Positions 1 through 9,100 of a stretch of 14,936 nucleotides of DNA are shown here, piece after piece. Each line of letters begins with the position of its first letter. The first letter of the stretch is position 1. The DNA is taken from NCBI GenBank assembly GCA_029250305.1, contig JAQXFM010000010.1, forward strand, positions 1-14,936. The letters run 5' to 3'. Source of the stretch: Candidatus Poseidoniaceae archaeon (GTDB lineage Archaea > Thermoplasmatota > Poseidoniia > Poseidoniales > Poseidoniaceae). Under the pieces are notes generated by a model. The model was given only the letters and a program-made list of their open reading frames with translations. It did no database searches and was not told where the DNA came from. The translations under genes were made by a program, and so were the position numbers.

Positions 1-696
1 CCTGTAAGCCCGCGGGTTGCTGTGATTGGAGCGAACAAAATTGGACGAAGAATCGCAGATGACTGGCTTAATTCAGGTGCAAACGTCACCGTGATTGAAC
101 GTGATTTACAAATGGCCAACGAACTCTCTGGTTCGACCACTGGCGCCCACCCCAACCTCGAAGTCATCCACGGGGATCACCTTGACCGTGACATCTTGAC
201 TGAAATTGGAATCCCGGATCACCACATCGCTATTGCGGCATTGACAGATGATCTTGCGAGCATTGCTGCTGCTTTGTTGGCAAGCGACATGGGCGTTCAA
301 CGAACTGGCCTCTTGCTCTATGACGCAGATTTGGTCAAGGTCACGCAACGGATGGGAATCACTTTTGCTGTCGATCGAAAGCGGGTTGCAGTCGACAACA
401 TGCTTGCACAAATACACACCAAAACGGCTGGTGCGTACGCCTTATTGACCAACATTCCAAACATTGTGGGCGTCAGCATGGAAGTGAATGAACGCGCCAA
501 ATTCTCTGGTAAGCGAATCAACGAAGCAAATTTCCCCGAATGGTTGCGCATTGCGTTCATCCAGCGCAGGAATACGTCTGGCAATTGGGAATCGTTGCGT
601 CCATCACCAGAAAAGACCCTGGTCAACGGAGACAGGCTCATCATATTCTGCAGCCCCGATCGGATTTCCGATATCGAAAAGCGATTTAGGGTGTGA
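1..696 (+). CDS. trkA: Trk potassium uptake regulatory subunit TrkA, C-terminal half (partial at window start)
   Basis: This is the nucleotide-gated cytoplasmic subunit of a Trk/Ktr potassium channel. It binds NAD(H) or ATP through RCK domains and gates TrkH. The frame is open from base 1, and the first beta strand of a Rossmann fold (PRVAVIGANKIG, visible residues 4-15) lies upstream of the first possible in-window start, the GTG at base 22, so the gene begins before the window. Visible residues 1 to about 130 form an RCK-N domain: a glycine loop, then the acidic end of strand 2 (VIERD), then a GDHLD segment. Residues about 145-230 form an RCK-C domain. TrkA proteins usually carry two RCK-N/RCK-C pairs in about 450 residues, so this is probably the second pair; a single-RCK KtrA-like protein cannot be excluded. 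The stop overlaps the start region of trkH, so the two are surely one operon. Confidence 0.9.
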   Translation, partial: PVSPRVAVIGANKIGRRIADDWLNSGANVTVIERDLQMANELSGSTTGAHPNLEVIHGDHLDRDILTEIGIPDHHIAIAALTDDLASIAAALLASDMGVQRTGLLLYDADLVKVTQRMGITFAVDRKRVAVDNMLAQIHTKTAGAYALLTNIPNIVGVSMEVNERAKFSGKRINEANFPEWLRIAFIQRRNTSGNWESLRPSPEKTLVNGDRLIIFCSPDRISDIEKRFRV

Positions 697-2330
697 TGGC
701 CATGCGCTCAGATGTGCTTTACCTCATCCTTGGATGGACACTTATTGCGTTGGCATTGCCACTCGCAGCCTGTGGCATTCTGACTGGTTGGTTGGATTCG
801 TTTGAGCTTGCCCTCAAGGCATTTGCATTACCTGCCTTCATCTCATCCTTCGTCGGAATTTTGATGTTAAGTTTTGGAACGAGAACGAACACGAGTGAAC
901 GATTGCGAGACAAGGAAGCCTTCGCTGGTGTGGCGCTTGTATGGCCGATTGCTGTGTCGATTGGAGCACTCCCCTTTTGGCTTGGAGGTGTCTTTAACGG
1001 CCCCTTTACTCCAGATGCAGCATTCATTGACATGGCAAGAGGTGCCGTTAATGCGTGGTTCGAATCAATGTCTGGTTTCACAACCACGGGCGCAACCGTC
1101 ATTTCGCACAACATGAGTCCAAACTGTATCCCTGGTGTGACAGAGGACTGCATCAACAGTCAACCAAGAGGCCTCTTGCTCTGGCGCTCACTGACGCAGT
1201 GGTTTGGCGGCATGGGTATTATCATGCTCGGTATGATGATTCTGTCACGTGTGATCGGTGGTGGAATGGCGCTGGCGCGTGCGGAACTCACTGGACCATC
1301 TTTGTCGAGGCTGCGGCCCAAACTCAAACAAACTGCGATCGCTCTTTGGACGCTGTACATCATTCTGACATTCGCCGAATTCGTTCTCCTGTATGGAACT
1401 GGATCGATGGACCTTTTTGATTCGATCAACCATTCGCTTACAACGTTGCCAACAGGTGGTTTCTCAACACATGATGCGAGCATTGGCTACTATGATTCAG
1501 TCCTCGTGGAACTGATTGTGGTTGTCTTCATGTTCATCGCTGGTGTAAACTTTACATTATTGTGGATGTTTTGGGAAGGCGATTCAAAGAAAGCCTTGCG
1601 CGATGAGGAGTTCCGATACTATACGATTTACATTGTCGTTGTTGTGTTGGCAGTGGCTGGAGCGTTGATTGGTTCAGGTACTTCTGTCGGCAAAGCATTG
1701 AGAGACAGCCTTTTCCAAGTCGTATCTATAGGAACTTCGACAGGTTTTGGCTCTGCGGATTACATGCACCCATCTTGGCCTTTGGCAACACACCTCCTCA
1801 TCTTCATTCTGATGATTGTCGGTGCCAGTGCCGGTTCCACTGGTGGTGGCCTCAAATTGCTCCGTGTCACGCTTGCCTTCAAGGTGGCCATGCGAGAATT
1901 GGTACGCATTGCACAACCAAGGAAAATTGAACGAATCCGTATGAATGGCGAAGTCGTCGAGGGAAATCAAATCGGTCTCATCGTTGGTATGCTCTTTGTA
2001 TGGGTCGGTTTGTTTGGTATCTCGAGCATTATCTTGTCCATCTTCATGCCAAACACTGATTTCGAAACGGTCACAACAGTGGTTGCCTCATCGCTCGGGA
2101 ACACCGGTCCTGCAATAGGTGATTTCTATGGGCCAGCCAATACATGGGCTGGAATGAATTCTGGCGCCCTCATCATCACATCGATTTTGATGTGGTTTGG
2201 GCGTCTCGAACTGCTGACCGCTGTCATTTTGATGCATCCACACACATGGCGAAGGGAAGAAAAAGTTCAATCCGACCGCGCTGCAATTGCTTTGTTCCGT
2301 CGAATCATGGATGATGATGAGAAATCGTAG
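696..2330 (+). CDS. trkH: Trk-type potassium transporter membrane subunit TrkH
   Basis: Integral membrane K+ translocating subunit of about 544 residues, the normal size for TrkH. Four pore loops, each with the filter glycine of the SKT superfamily, are visible (residues counted from a GTG at 693): FTTTGAT around 129-135 (G133), LPTGGF around 251-256 (G255), GTSTGFG 347-353 (G351) and SLGNTGP 467-473 (G472). Between them run many hydrophobic segments typical of the repeated M1-P-M2 units. The QWFGGMGI stretch after the first loop and the GSTGGG stretch after the third are also typical of the family. Possible starts are GTG 693, ATG 696 and ATG 702. I chose ATG 696 because its A is also the last base of the trkA stop (TGATG), a usual coupling arrangement; GTG 693, a 4-base overlap, is equally possible. 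No key filter residue is missing. Confidence 0.96.
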   Translation: MAMRSDVLYLILGWTLIALALPLAACGILTGWLDSFELALKAFALPAFISSFVGILMLSFGTRTNTSERLRDKEAFAGVALVWPIAVSIGALPFWLGGVFNGPFTPDAAFIDMARGAVNAWFESMSGFTTTGATVISHNMSPNCIPGVTEDCINSQPRGLLLWRSLTQWFGGMGIIMLGMMILSRVIGGGMALARAELTGPSLSRLRPKLKQTAIALWTLYIILTFAEFVLLYGTGSMDLFDSINHSLTTLPTGGFSTHDASIGYYDSVLVELIVVVFMFIAGVNFTLLWMFWEGDSKKALRDEEFRYYTIYIVVVVLAVAGALIGSGTSVGKALRDSLFQVVSIGTSTGFGSADYMHPSWPLATHLLIFILMIVGASAGSTGGGLKLLRVTLAFKVAMRELVRIAQPRKIERIRMNGEVVEGNQIGLIVGMLFVWVGLFGISSIILSIFMPNTDFETVTTVVASSLGNTGPAIGDFYGPANTWAGMNSGALIITSILMWFGRLELLTAVILMHPHTWRREEKVQSDRAAIALFRRIMDDDEKS

Positions 2331-2332
2331 GT

Positions 2333-3868
2333 TCAGAACAATTTCATTTGACCCGAGGGTGATGGATCTTCGTCGCTCTTTTCTGGCTCAATGACCGTTT
2401 CTTCAATCAGTTCCAATGAATCAATTTGAGCGGTTTCTTGTGCAGCCATGTAGGCGGCTAACTCCTCATTGTATGCTTCAATCAAATCCTTCGTCGAACG
2501 TCGGCTAAGAGGCAAACCTGCCATCGATGCGTGTTCCTCGCCAGAGAAACCAAGGCGAATGGAGAGAGAGAATTCCGTTGAATCACCGATGTTCGGTGAA
2601 TCTTTGATCATGGCGGACAAGAGTGGCATCATCTCATCGCGGGCTGCAGCCTTGCTCGCACCCGAAAATTCAGTCAGACGGTTGACAATTGCAGGGCGCA
2701 CCCACGACGCTTGTCGCCGAAGGAATGCAGGATATGAGGAATAAATTCGATCACGGAACGGGACCTTATTGGGCACCGATGCAGAAAGGCTCGCCAATTG
2801 ACCGCTCCAATACCATGACCTGTGGGCCGTGTTTTGGTACTGACCCATCAACATTTGAGCAGCGAGGGCTAAGGTGTGATTGGCACGCTTGATTGATATT
2901 TTTTCAGGAAACAGCGAAGCGTTGTTCCAATGAACCCAGTTGATCAATTCGCTTGGTGGCTTGTCGATTAAACGGCCAAGTTCGACTGCCTTCTGTGCAT
3001 TCGTCTCACGGTAGAGGGCGTCGAGACCCGGGAACACTTCCAATGTCGTATCTCGTCGTCCTGAGTCGGCTTGGGCCACGACCATTGCTTTCGTGATGGT
3101 CCCTTGGGCAGTCGAGGCTAACACCTGCAAATCTCGCACCAATGCTCGAAGATCGCCGGGGTTGCTAGCGACGAGGGCACTGACTGCCGCATCGTCGAAG
3201 TCAAGGTTTTCTTCACGCAGCACTCGTTTCGCGATCCTTCGCAGCGCCTCATTGCTCGCTCGTTCAAAAGTAATAATTTCGAGATGAGGTTTGAATCGGT
3301 CTCTTGTGTTCCGCCAACTCGAACCTTTGCCCCACAATCCCATAATCTCGTTGCAAGCCAACATCACAGGCTGTTTGGTGTTTGCAAGAAGATGAAGGAG
3401 TTCTGCCTTTCCACCGGAATCGCCATGGAGCTTGACTTCCCTTCCAGAGTCATCGGCACCTTGCATCGCTTTGTCGATGCGATCTTGACTTACCGCACGA
3501 AGGCCTCCTGAGATGTGGTCAACTTCGTCAAGTAAAATCAACGTGCGTTGTTTCTTTGCATTTGGGTCATGGAAGAGGGACCGGTGCGTACTGCCTTGAG
3601 TGGCAGCCTTTCGGATTGCAGCGGCATTGCGGGCATCGGAGGCGTTCAATTCGATGACGTTCCAACCCAGGTCTTGAGCAATGGCTCTTGCCACGGAAGT
3701 TTTCCCCACACCGGGTGGGCCGACCAAGAGAATCGCTTTCTTTTTCGGCGTGCTGTTTTGCCAATCGTCCAACCATGCACGAATTTTACGACGTTGAACT
3801 TCATTGCCCTCGAGGTGGCGTTCTGACGTTGGGCGATGCCGTTCGGTCCAATCGCTTACCTCAGGCAT
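2333..3868 (-). CDS. rfcL: Replication factor C large subunit (clamp loader ATPase)
   Basis: AAA+ ATPase of 511 residues that, with the small RFC subunit, opens the PCNA ring and loads it onto primed DNA. Visible motifs: Walker A GPPGVGKT at residues 50-57 (K56), Walker B LLDEVD at 112-117, a sensor-1 asparagine at 173 (LACNE), and a sensor-2-like segment GDLRALVRDLQ. The middle (about 280-450) is the helical RFC collar region. The tail is acidic (EPEKSDEDPSPS) and ends in GQMKLF, a very short PCNA-interacting (PIP-like) peptide at the extreme C-terminus, as expected for an archaeal large subunit. Between Walker B and sensor 1 there is a segment of about 30 residues (about 121-152) that I do not recall from typical archaeal RfcL. 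The gene lies 59 bases downstream of glyS on the same strand and converges with trkH with 2 bases between stops. No small subunit gene is in the window. Confidence 0.94.
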   Translation of the reverse strand: MPEVSDWTERHRPTSERHLEGNEVQRRKIRAWLDDWQNSTPKKKAILLVGPPGVGKTSVARAIAQDLGWNVIELNASDARNAAAIRKAATQGSTHRSLFHDPNAKKQRTLILLDEVDHISGGLRAVSQDRIDKAMQGADDSGREVKLHGDSGGKAELLHLLANTKQPVMLACNEIMGLWGKGSSWRNTRDRFKPHLEIITFERASNEALRRIAKRVLREENLDFDDAAVSALVASNPGDLRALVRDLQVLASTAQGTITKAMVVAQADSGRRDTTLEVFPGLDALYRETNAQKAVELGRLIDKPPSELINWVHWNNASLFPEKISIKRANHTLALAAQMLMGQYQNTAHRSWYWSGQLASLSASVPNKVPFRDRIYSSYPAFLRRQASWVRPAIVNRLTEFSGASKAAARDEMMPLLSAMIKDSPNIGDSTEFSLSIRLGFSGEEHASMAGLPLSRRSTKDLIEAYNEELAAYMAAQETAQIDSLELIEETVIEPEKSDEDPSPSGQMKLF

Positions 3869-3927
3869 ATTCGAACCTTGGTCCGAGGGTCTTTCAACAT
3901 TGATGAGAAACTGGAAGGTTTGTCCAA

Positions 3928-5613
3928 TCAGACCAGATCAGCGATGCCCACTCGCTGTTGCTCGCCTGTGTCACGGTCCCTGATGGTCACCGTTTGGTCC
4001 TCGAGGGATTGATGATCGACCGTCAAGCAGTGTGGCACACCAATTTCGTCTGCCCGAGCATACCTGCGACCAATTGAACCGCTGCTGTCGTACACCGAAA
4101 CCACACCTGCTTTGCCACACAAGGAGCGATGAAGCGAGCGTGCGAGTTCGCCCATGCCGTCTTTCTCGAAGAGTGGGAACACACAATAGTCGACTGGAGC
4201 AACATGTTTGCTGAGCCGAAGTACGGTGTATGCGTCATCATCTTTCGATTCATCGTCATATGCGTGATCGAGGATGTGCCAAATGATGCGATCAATACCA
4301 AAAGCAGGTTCAACCACATGGGGGATGTACCATTCGCCGGTGATTGTTTCAGTCCGTTGCAGTCGTTTGACATGTTCAGGGAGAACTTCGATTTCTTCCC
4401 CAGATTCCAATTGACACATCAAGGGGAAGGTTGCCTCAGCGGGAAGCAATTCCACCGCTTTCTTGACAGCCCCCGCCAGCGCCCTGAAGGCAGGACCTGC
4501 TGTTGCACCATTCATTGTCCAGCCATCAATTTCAACGATTTTCGGCTCTGAAAATTCACGCCGTGCTCTGAGGGTCTTCCCAGTTGCCTTTTCGTGAGCT
4601 TCCAAGTCATAGCATCCTCGGTGAGCGATGCCAACACATTCAATCCAACCATAGGAACCATGGATTTCTGCATCCCAACAATCAGTAGCATAGTGCGCCA
4701 TTTCATCCGACTCGTGTTGCCGGAAGCGGAGACGTTCAGGGTCGATGCCAACCTTCACAAGGAAATCATATGTTTGTGCCATGAAGTACCCAACCGTGTC
4801 ATGGCGCACTGTATTGTTCTCAATGGCATCTTGAATGGTCATCTTCTGTTCTTCCTTGCCATCTGCAACCAAACGGAATGGTGTTGAGGACCATGGAGAA
4901 AAGTCATGGTTCGCAGGATCATATGGATTGATGAAATATTCCAGTTCCGCCATGTTGAATTCACGCAGTCGAATCATCCCTTGGCGTGGAGAAATCTCAT
5001 TCCGGTACCCCTTTCCGACTTGAATGGCACCAAACGGTAGGCGATCCCTGTTGTGGCGAAGCAATGCTGGGAACGAAGTGAACATACCTTGAGCAGTTTC
5101 AGGTCGAAGAAAACCAGGTCGTCCAGATGAGCCTGCACCAATGGTGGTGTTGAACATCAAGTTTTGAGCAGTGACTTCACTCCATGCTTGCTCGCCACAG
5201 TTTGGGCATTCAGGATTGATTTGTATGAGGAGTGTTTGCAATTCTGCCTTCGAGAGTGCATCTGGATTTGGGTGAGAAGGTTCGAGCAAGGTGTCGGCCC
5301 GGCTTGCTTCCTCACACTTGGTGCAAACAGTCATGAAATCAGAAAATTCACCAACGTGACCTGATGCTTCCAACACAGCGTAAGGGGTTACGGTTGGGCA
5401 GGAGAGTTCGACGATGTTACCGAGAGCCAACCAGTGATTGATCCATGTTTGGTTGACACGGTTTCGGAGGCGGCCCCCAACGGGTCCAAAATCGTAGAGT
5501 CCCTTTGCACCGCCGTGAATTTCGAACGCGGGAAGAATGACACCTCTGCGCTTTAGCATTCCAGACATACGTTCCAAACGGTCAGCCTCGTTTTGCATCA
5601 AATCCACACTCAT
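3928..5613 (-). CDS. glyS: Glycyl-tRNA synthetase, dimeric class II type
   Basis: Charges tRNA-Gly with glycine using ATP. From ATG 5613 the protein has 561 residues. Visible parts: the conserved N-terminal catalytic start KRRGVILPAFEIHGG followed by GLYDFGPVG; a zinc-type site CxxC (97, 100) and CPNC (136-139); LRPETAQG; class II motif 2 beginning GYRNEISPRQG (about 203) with REFNMAELEYF after it; a WIECVGIAHR element; motif 3 EPAFGIDRIIW (435-445); and a C-terminal anticodon-binding domain (about 475-561). This is the archaeal/eukaryal alpha2 form, not the bacterial alpha2beta2 form. In-frame starts also exist upstream at ATG 5670 and GTG 5691, adding 19 or 26 residues that look unconserved. 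I prefer 5613 because it gives the usual short helix before KRRG and has AGGAAGG just before it, although that spacing is too short for a normal Shine-Dalgarno site. It is the first gene of a probable glyS-rfcL pair. Confidence 0.95.
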   Translation of the reverse strand: MSVDLMQNEADRLERMSGMLKRRGVILPAFEIHGGAKGLYDFGPVGGRLRNRVNQTWINHWLALGNIVELSCPTVTPYAVLEASGHVGEFSDFMTVCTKCEEASRADTLLEPSHPNPDALSKAELQTLLIQINPECPNCGEQAWSEVTAQNLMFNTTIGAGSSGRPGFLRPETAQGMFTSFPALLRHNRDRLPFGAIQVGKGYRNEISPRQGMIRLREFNMAELEYFINPYDPANHDFSPWSSTPFRLVADGKEEQKMTIQDAIENNTVRHDTVGYFMAQTYDFLVKVGIDPERLRFRQHESDEMAHYATDCWDAEIHGSYGWIECVGIAHRGCYDLEAHEKATGKTLRARREFSEPKIVEIDGWTMNGATAGPAFRALAGAVKKAVELLPAEATFPLMCQLESGEEIEVLPEHVKRLQRTETITGEWYIPHVVEPAFGIDRIIWHILDHAYDDESKDDDAYTVLRLSKHVAPVDYCVFPLFEKDGMGELARSLHRSLCGKAGVVSVYDSSGSIGRRYARADEIGVPHCLTVDHQSLEDQTVTIRDRDTGEQQRVGIADLV

Positions 5614-5708
5614 CCTTCCTAAGGCAAGCCACCTTTCAATCTCACCGTTGAAATTGACATTAAACCCCATAACCGTAGCGTTAAGAAGCACGGCGATGTG
5701 CAGAATCT
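5614..5708. promoter_or_regulatory. Divergent intergenic region between glyS and the ferredoxin gene
   Basis: This 95-base gap between divergent starts must contain the promoters of both genes, if ATG 5613 is the true glyS start. On the minus strand a TTTAAT hexamer near 5660-5665 sits about 47-52 bases before ATG 5613. That is compatible with an archaeal TATA element serving an mRNA with a leader of roughly 20 bases. I see no equally convincing TATA element for the ferredoxin. If glyS starts at 5670 or 5691 instead, the gap shrinks to 38 or 17 bases and the promoter would lie inside the neighbouring gene. The assignment is tentative. Confidence 0.35.
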
Positions 5709-6023
5709 ATGGGACAGTCGATGGTAGCGATCATCGAAGCAGATTGCACGGGGTGTGACTTGTGCATTCCGCATTGCCCATTCGAGGCATTGTTACCTCT
5801 GCTCAATTCGCCAGAACATCGGACAAAACCGAAGCGACCCGTTGTTGTTGTTGAATCCCAATGCGTTGGATGCTTGTCTTGCATCGGTTCATGCCCGACC
5901 CAAGCCTTGCATGAGGTGAAAACGCCACCAAGCGCCGAAACTTCTCCGTTGCTCAACCCGTCCCCTCGACCACCGACAGAACCTGTGAATCGGTGGAAAA
6001 AAGGCGGACTGCGCTGGGCTTAG
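5709..6023 (+). CDS. 2x[4Fe-4S] ferredoxin-like protein
   Basis: Small iron-sulfur protein of 104 residues, probably a soluble electron carrier or an electron-transfer subunit. Two classical cluster motifs are visible: CTGCDLCIPHCP with cysteines 13, 16, 19 and 23, and CVGCLSCIGSCP with cysteines 52, 55, 58 and 62. Each ends in the expected CP, so both sites should hold [4Fe-4S] clusters. The loop between them contains basic and proline residues (RTKPKRP). After residue 67 a proline-rich tail of about 37 residues ends in WKKGGLRWA and matches no domain I recognise. ATG 5721 is an alternative start that would remove only MGQS; the conserved part starts at VAIIEADCTGC. No obvious redox partner lies next to it: it is divergent from glyS and 96 bases before the helicase gene, so its physiological partner cannot be deduced. 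Confidence 0.88.
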   Translation: MGQSMVAIIEADCTGCDLCIPHCPFEALLPLLNSPEHRTKPKRPVVVVESQCVGCLSCIGSCPTQALHEVKTPPSAETSPLLNPSPRPPTEPVNRWKKGGLRWA

Positions 6024-6095
6024 AGCCTTCATCGATACACTTCCGCTCGTCGGATAAAATCAACAAGTTCATTTACTCCTTTCGTTGGAATGCGA

Positions 6096-6111
6096 CTCAC
6101 GGGCAAGTGAG
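6096..6111 (+). promoter_or_regulatory. Small hairpin overlapping a ribosome-binding-like site before the helicase start
   Basis: CTCAC at 6096-6100 pairs with GTGAG at 6107-6111 across a six-base loop (GGGCAA). GTGA matches part of the archaeal 16S anti-Shine-Dalgarno complement (GGTGA) and lies about 8-9 bases before ATG 6120, separated by a run of seven A. If the mRNA includes this leader, the stem could partly hide the ribosome-binding site. The stem is only 5 bp, so it could be chance. The rest of the gap 6024-6119 holds no gene and no clear TATA element; GATAAAAT near 6053-6060 is a weak candidate. Confidence 0.35.
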
Positions 6112-6119
6112 AAAAAAAT

Positions 6120-9100
6120 ATGGCAGATATTCACTATCTAGACCAACCTCTGGAAACAGAGGCCTTGTTGGAACGGTTATGTCCACCCGTTCGTAACTGG
6201 TTCAAGGATACATTTCCCGATTTTACTCGCCCACAAAAATTAGCAATTCCAGCCATCATCGATCAGGAACACTTGTTGCTCTGTTCACCAACTGGTTCCG
6301 GTAAAACATTGACAGCGTTCCTCACCATCATTGACCAATTGGTGCGAAGGGCACTGGATGGAAAACTCGACAAAAGAGTGTATTGTGTTTACATTTCACC
6401 AATCAAAGCCCTCGCAAATGACATCCAAAGGAACCTGCTTGGGCCGCTCAAGGAAATATCTGAGCGCTACCTGCCAGACCGTGCACAAGAAATCAAAGTT
6501 GGACTGCGAACAGGTGACACGCCTCAAAGCGAGCGACAAAAGATGCTACGAAACCCTCCGCACATCCTCATTACCACGCCCGAAAGCTTGGCCATTGCCA
6601 TCACCTCACCACGGTTCCAGCCGATCGTCAGTGAAGTCGAGTACATGATCATCGACGAATTGCACTCACTCGTCCCAACAAAGCGTGGTGTCCATCTTGC
6701 ACTCACGCTTTCTTACCTCGACACCCTTCTTACTCGACCTGTGCAACGAATTGGAATTTCTGCGACCATGGAGCCATTGGAAACTGTGGCTGAATTTTTG
6801 GTGGCAAGTGACGATCAAGAAAGCAGATCTGCTGCAACGAAGGTGTGCATTGCAAAGGTATCAGGTTCGAGAGAACTTGATTTGGACATTCTAATTACAG
6901 ATCCAAAATTCAGTGATTTGTCTGTGATGAAAATTTTCGATAAAAACATCGAAGCAATCGCAGATTTTATCGCTGCACACAACACTACCATTGTCTTTGC
7001 AAACACACGAAAAATGACAGAAAACATTGTCTTGAAGCTTCGTCCCTACCTCGGTGATTTGGTTGCAGGACACCACGGTTCAATGGATAAGAAAATTCGA
7101 TTGGATGTTGAAAAGAAACTCAAGCATGGCCACTTGCGGGCTGTGGTCACCTCATCTTCACTCGAAATGGGAATTGACATTGGGTCGGTGGACTTAGTCC
7201 TCCAAATTGGAAGCCCCGGCGACATCGCTACTGCGTTGCAGCGTATCGGCCGTGCAGGTCACCACGTAGGCGGCATACCTCGCGCTCGATTCCTTCCTTC
7301 GAGCGTTGATGACCTCCTTGAATTGGCTGCACTCCAAGCAGCGATTCAGACTGGCGACATGGATCGCCTTGATTTCCCAGAAAACTGCCTCGATGTTGTG
7401 GCTCAATTCATGATTGGATTGGTCATCATCAATCAAATCGACATTGATGAGGCCTACGAGATCATCGTCAATGCATGGTCGTATCGAAATTTCCAATATG
7501 ACGATTTCATCGAAGTGTTGGACATGCTCGAGGAAGAGCGACGTGTGTGGGTTGATTGGGAAGAAAACATCTACGGAAAGCGTGGTTATTCAAGAATGAT
7601 TTACTACACCAACATCGGAACAATTGCTCCCGACAACTCCTACCTTGTGTTCAACGCAGAAGGGTCCATCCTTGGCCAACTGTCGGGTTCCTTCGTCTCA
7701 AACCTGCGCGGTGGCGATGTTATTCTCTTGGGTGGTTCAACCTACCGCGTGACCAACATCCAAGGCACGCGCGTCAACGTGGCCTCGGTCACAGGCCATC
7801 GCCCAACCGTCCCATCTTGGTCAGGTGAAGCTCGGTCACGCTCGCGAGAACTTTCCAACGCCTTGCTTGATTTAATCGGCCACTGCATCGTGTCCTTGCG
7901 TCGAGAAGAAGACCCACGAACGGTTCTCCGAGACGCCTATGGTCTCTCCAACGATGTCGCCAATGCCATTGCGAGGCACTTAGAAGAACACAGCCTCGAT
8001 TCATTCCAAGTCCCAGATCCGAACAGAATTCTTGTCGAGCAAGTGCTCACCGGCGGCCATCCGACGTACATGATCACCACCTGTCGTGGCCGAGGTTTCA
8101 ACACCGCACTTGGTTACTTCATGGCAGGTTTGGCAGAATCAAACAACATCGCTGTCATCGAAATGTCCTTTGATGAAAATGGGTTGCTCATTCGGACGTC
8201 CGAAGAAGTGGATCCTGGCCAAATGTACCAGGCATTCCGCAACAATAACCATCTCGAAGTCATTGAGCGATACGTTGTCAACACCCAGATCTTTGCAAAG
8301 CGTTTCCGAGAAGTTGCTGGTCGCTCAATGATCATTCCAAAGCGAATCGGTGCAGAAGAAATCAGTCCTCAACAATTCCAACAAAAGGCAGAGGCGCTGC
8401 TCAACAAACATCGTACCACGGATGACAGCCTTTTGATGCGTGAAGCAAAGAACGAAATTTTGTTTGGCGACATCGATATGAAAAGCCTCGAAATCTTCCT
8501 CCAATCTTGTGTCCAAGGAGAGGCACGGATTGTCCATAACAAGGTCACTGTTCCATCGCGGCTCGGCATGTCGCTGTTCATGTCAGCCTTTGAAGATTTG
8601 ATGGCCATGAAAACAAGGGCGTACCTTGTCAAAGACATCGACCCTGAAATTCTCCGACGTTTGCTTGGAACACGCAGCTTAGCGACCGAATTAACGGCCG
8701 AACAACTCGACAAATTCTACCTTGACAAAGCACCAATTCCAACCAACGCCAAGGAATTGATGACCTTGATGTCGCACGGTGGCGGCCTCAATCAAGAATT
8801 CCACAACCCGCTCTACAAAGAGAAATTGGCTGGCATCGAAATCGAAACGATTCGAGGCTGGGTCACAGAATTATCCGACCAAGGTAAAATCACGAAACTC
8901 GATGGAACTGGTTCAGAGCAACTGGATGGCAAGTGGTTTTCACCCTTCATGGCAGAAATCCACGGCACGTTGGGCTGCCTGTCAGTCAACGGTGGGAAAG
9001 ATGTCACAGATCTACGTGAATTGCACACACGAGGCCTCTCTTACAAGGTTGCATCAGCCTTCCAGGAGCGAAAACCAACGGCGTGGAATGAACAAGCACT

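Noticed and set aside
719..1156. Minus-strand open frame of 145 codons opposite trkH
   Set aside because: Overlaps the first pore loop of trkH in antisense; no independent coding evidence.
5681..5956. Minus-strand open frame of 91 codons opposite the ferredoxin
   Set aside because: It covers both cysteine cluster motifs of the ferredoxin in antisense, and the ferredoxin is clearly real.
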